In this document: positions 63,855-64,000 of the stretch, piece after piece
How the letters are laid out: each line of letters opens with the position of its first letter
How positions within the stretch are numbered: position 1 is the stretch's first letter
Assembly: GCA_016703335.1 (NCBI GenBank)
Contig: JADJCG010000002.1
Coordinates: forward strand, 248,001 to 312,000
Origin: Caulobacteraceae bacterium
GTDB lineage: Bacteria; Pseudomonadota; Alphaproteobacteria; Caulobacterales; Aquidulcibacteraceae
Length of the DNA: 64,000 nucleotides
Direction: 5' to 3'
Translations under genes and position numbers: made by a program
The notes under the pieces: model-generated
The model's input: only the letters and a program-made list of their open reading frames with translations
Databases searched by the model: none
What the model was told of the DNA's origin: nothing

Positions 63855-64000
63855 GTGTCAGCCAAGAAGCCAATCGCGGCGAAGAAATCGCCTCTCGAAA
63901 TGCTGCTCGAATGGTCGGCTGCGGATGGCAGGCCGGAATGGCAGCGCGACGCGATGCGCCGCATTGTGGAGAAGGGCGCCTTGTCGCCGATGGACACCGA
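63855..64000 (+). CDS. Unknown protein, N-terminal fragment cut by the window end
   Basis: A frame starts at GTG 63855 and runs off the end: a basic VSAKKPIAAKKS then LEMLLEWSAADGRPEWQRDA and MRRIVEKGALSPMDT. The helix pair LLEWS...PEWQRDA.RRI is like the N-terminus of some bacterial AAA ATPase-type proteins with an unknown leading domain. Only 48 codons are visible, so this is a hint. Confidence 0.5.
   Translation, partial: MSAKKPIAAKKSPLEMLLEWSAADGRPEWQRDAMRRIVEKGALSPMDT

Overview
The window is high-GC DNA from an alphaproteobacterium. TonB-dependent receptors, many short lipoproteins, tyrosine-catabolism genes and an Asticcacaulis/Caulobacter-style lasso peptide locus fit Caulobacterales or Hyphomonadaceae; this placement is inferred from gene content only. 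There are two tRNA genes (Leu-CAG, Ser-GGA) and no rRNA or CRISPR array.

Bases 1-31,300 look like chromosomal backbone. In order they hold a truncated PQQ-type sugar dehydrogenase; a MarR regulator divergent from tyrosine/homogentisate-pathway genes (HPPD, VOC protein, maleylacetoacetate isomerase, fumarylacetoacetase); a leftward operon (M49-like peptidase, TonB receptor, RNase D, cupin, acyl-CoA ligase); a methyltransferase; tRNA-Leu; lepA; a damaged tandem pair of unknown membrane proteins; small hypothetical genes; an NmrA-like gene; an M3 peptidase; and a receiver-domain regulator.

A tyrosine integrase lies directly downstream of tRNA-Ser (31,293-31,382), marking the left edge of an integrated element. 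It carries an AAA ATPase, VirD2-type relaxase, TraF-like peptidase, DUF6876 protein, SSB, toprim protein, ArdC antirestriction protein and ParB-like protein. No right-end copy of the tRNA 3' end was found, so the right boundary is unknown. No type IV secretion genes are visible, so the element looks mobilizable rather than self-transmissible.

The main cargo (41,714-55,644) is a quorum-sensing pair (LuxR/LuxI) followed by a 2-oxoglutarate dioxygenase, a GntR regulator and a proteobacterial lasso peptide locus. The locus has two precursors, a fused B protein and an Asn-synthetase-like cyclase, convergent with a lasso isopeptidase, a TonB receptor and a FecR/ECF sigma pair. A likely logic is AHL-linked expression on the production side and sigma/FecR-controlled uptake and cleavage on the other; this is inference.

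Bases 55,700-64,000 resemble a defence or accessory region. They hold an XRE regulator, a HEPN-like protein, a three-gene operon (zinc ribbon, possible ADP-ribosyltransferase-like protein, about 1,240-residue protein with a C-terminal PD-(D/E)XK nuclease), unknown genes, an HNH remnant, an OB-fold protein and the start of a further gene.

Many genes are split by single-base indels, often in homopolymers, and a few by in-frame stops. Where the protein continues perfectly in another frame, the whole locus is annotated as one feature with the break noted. Read-level sequencing error is at least as likely as true decay.
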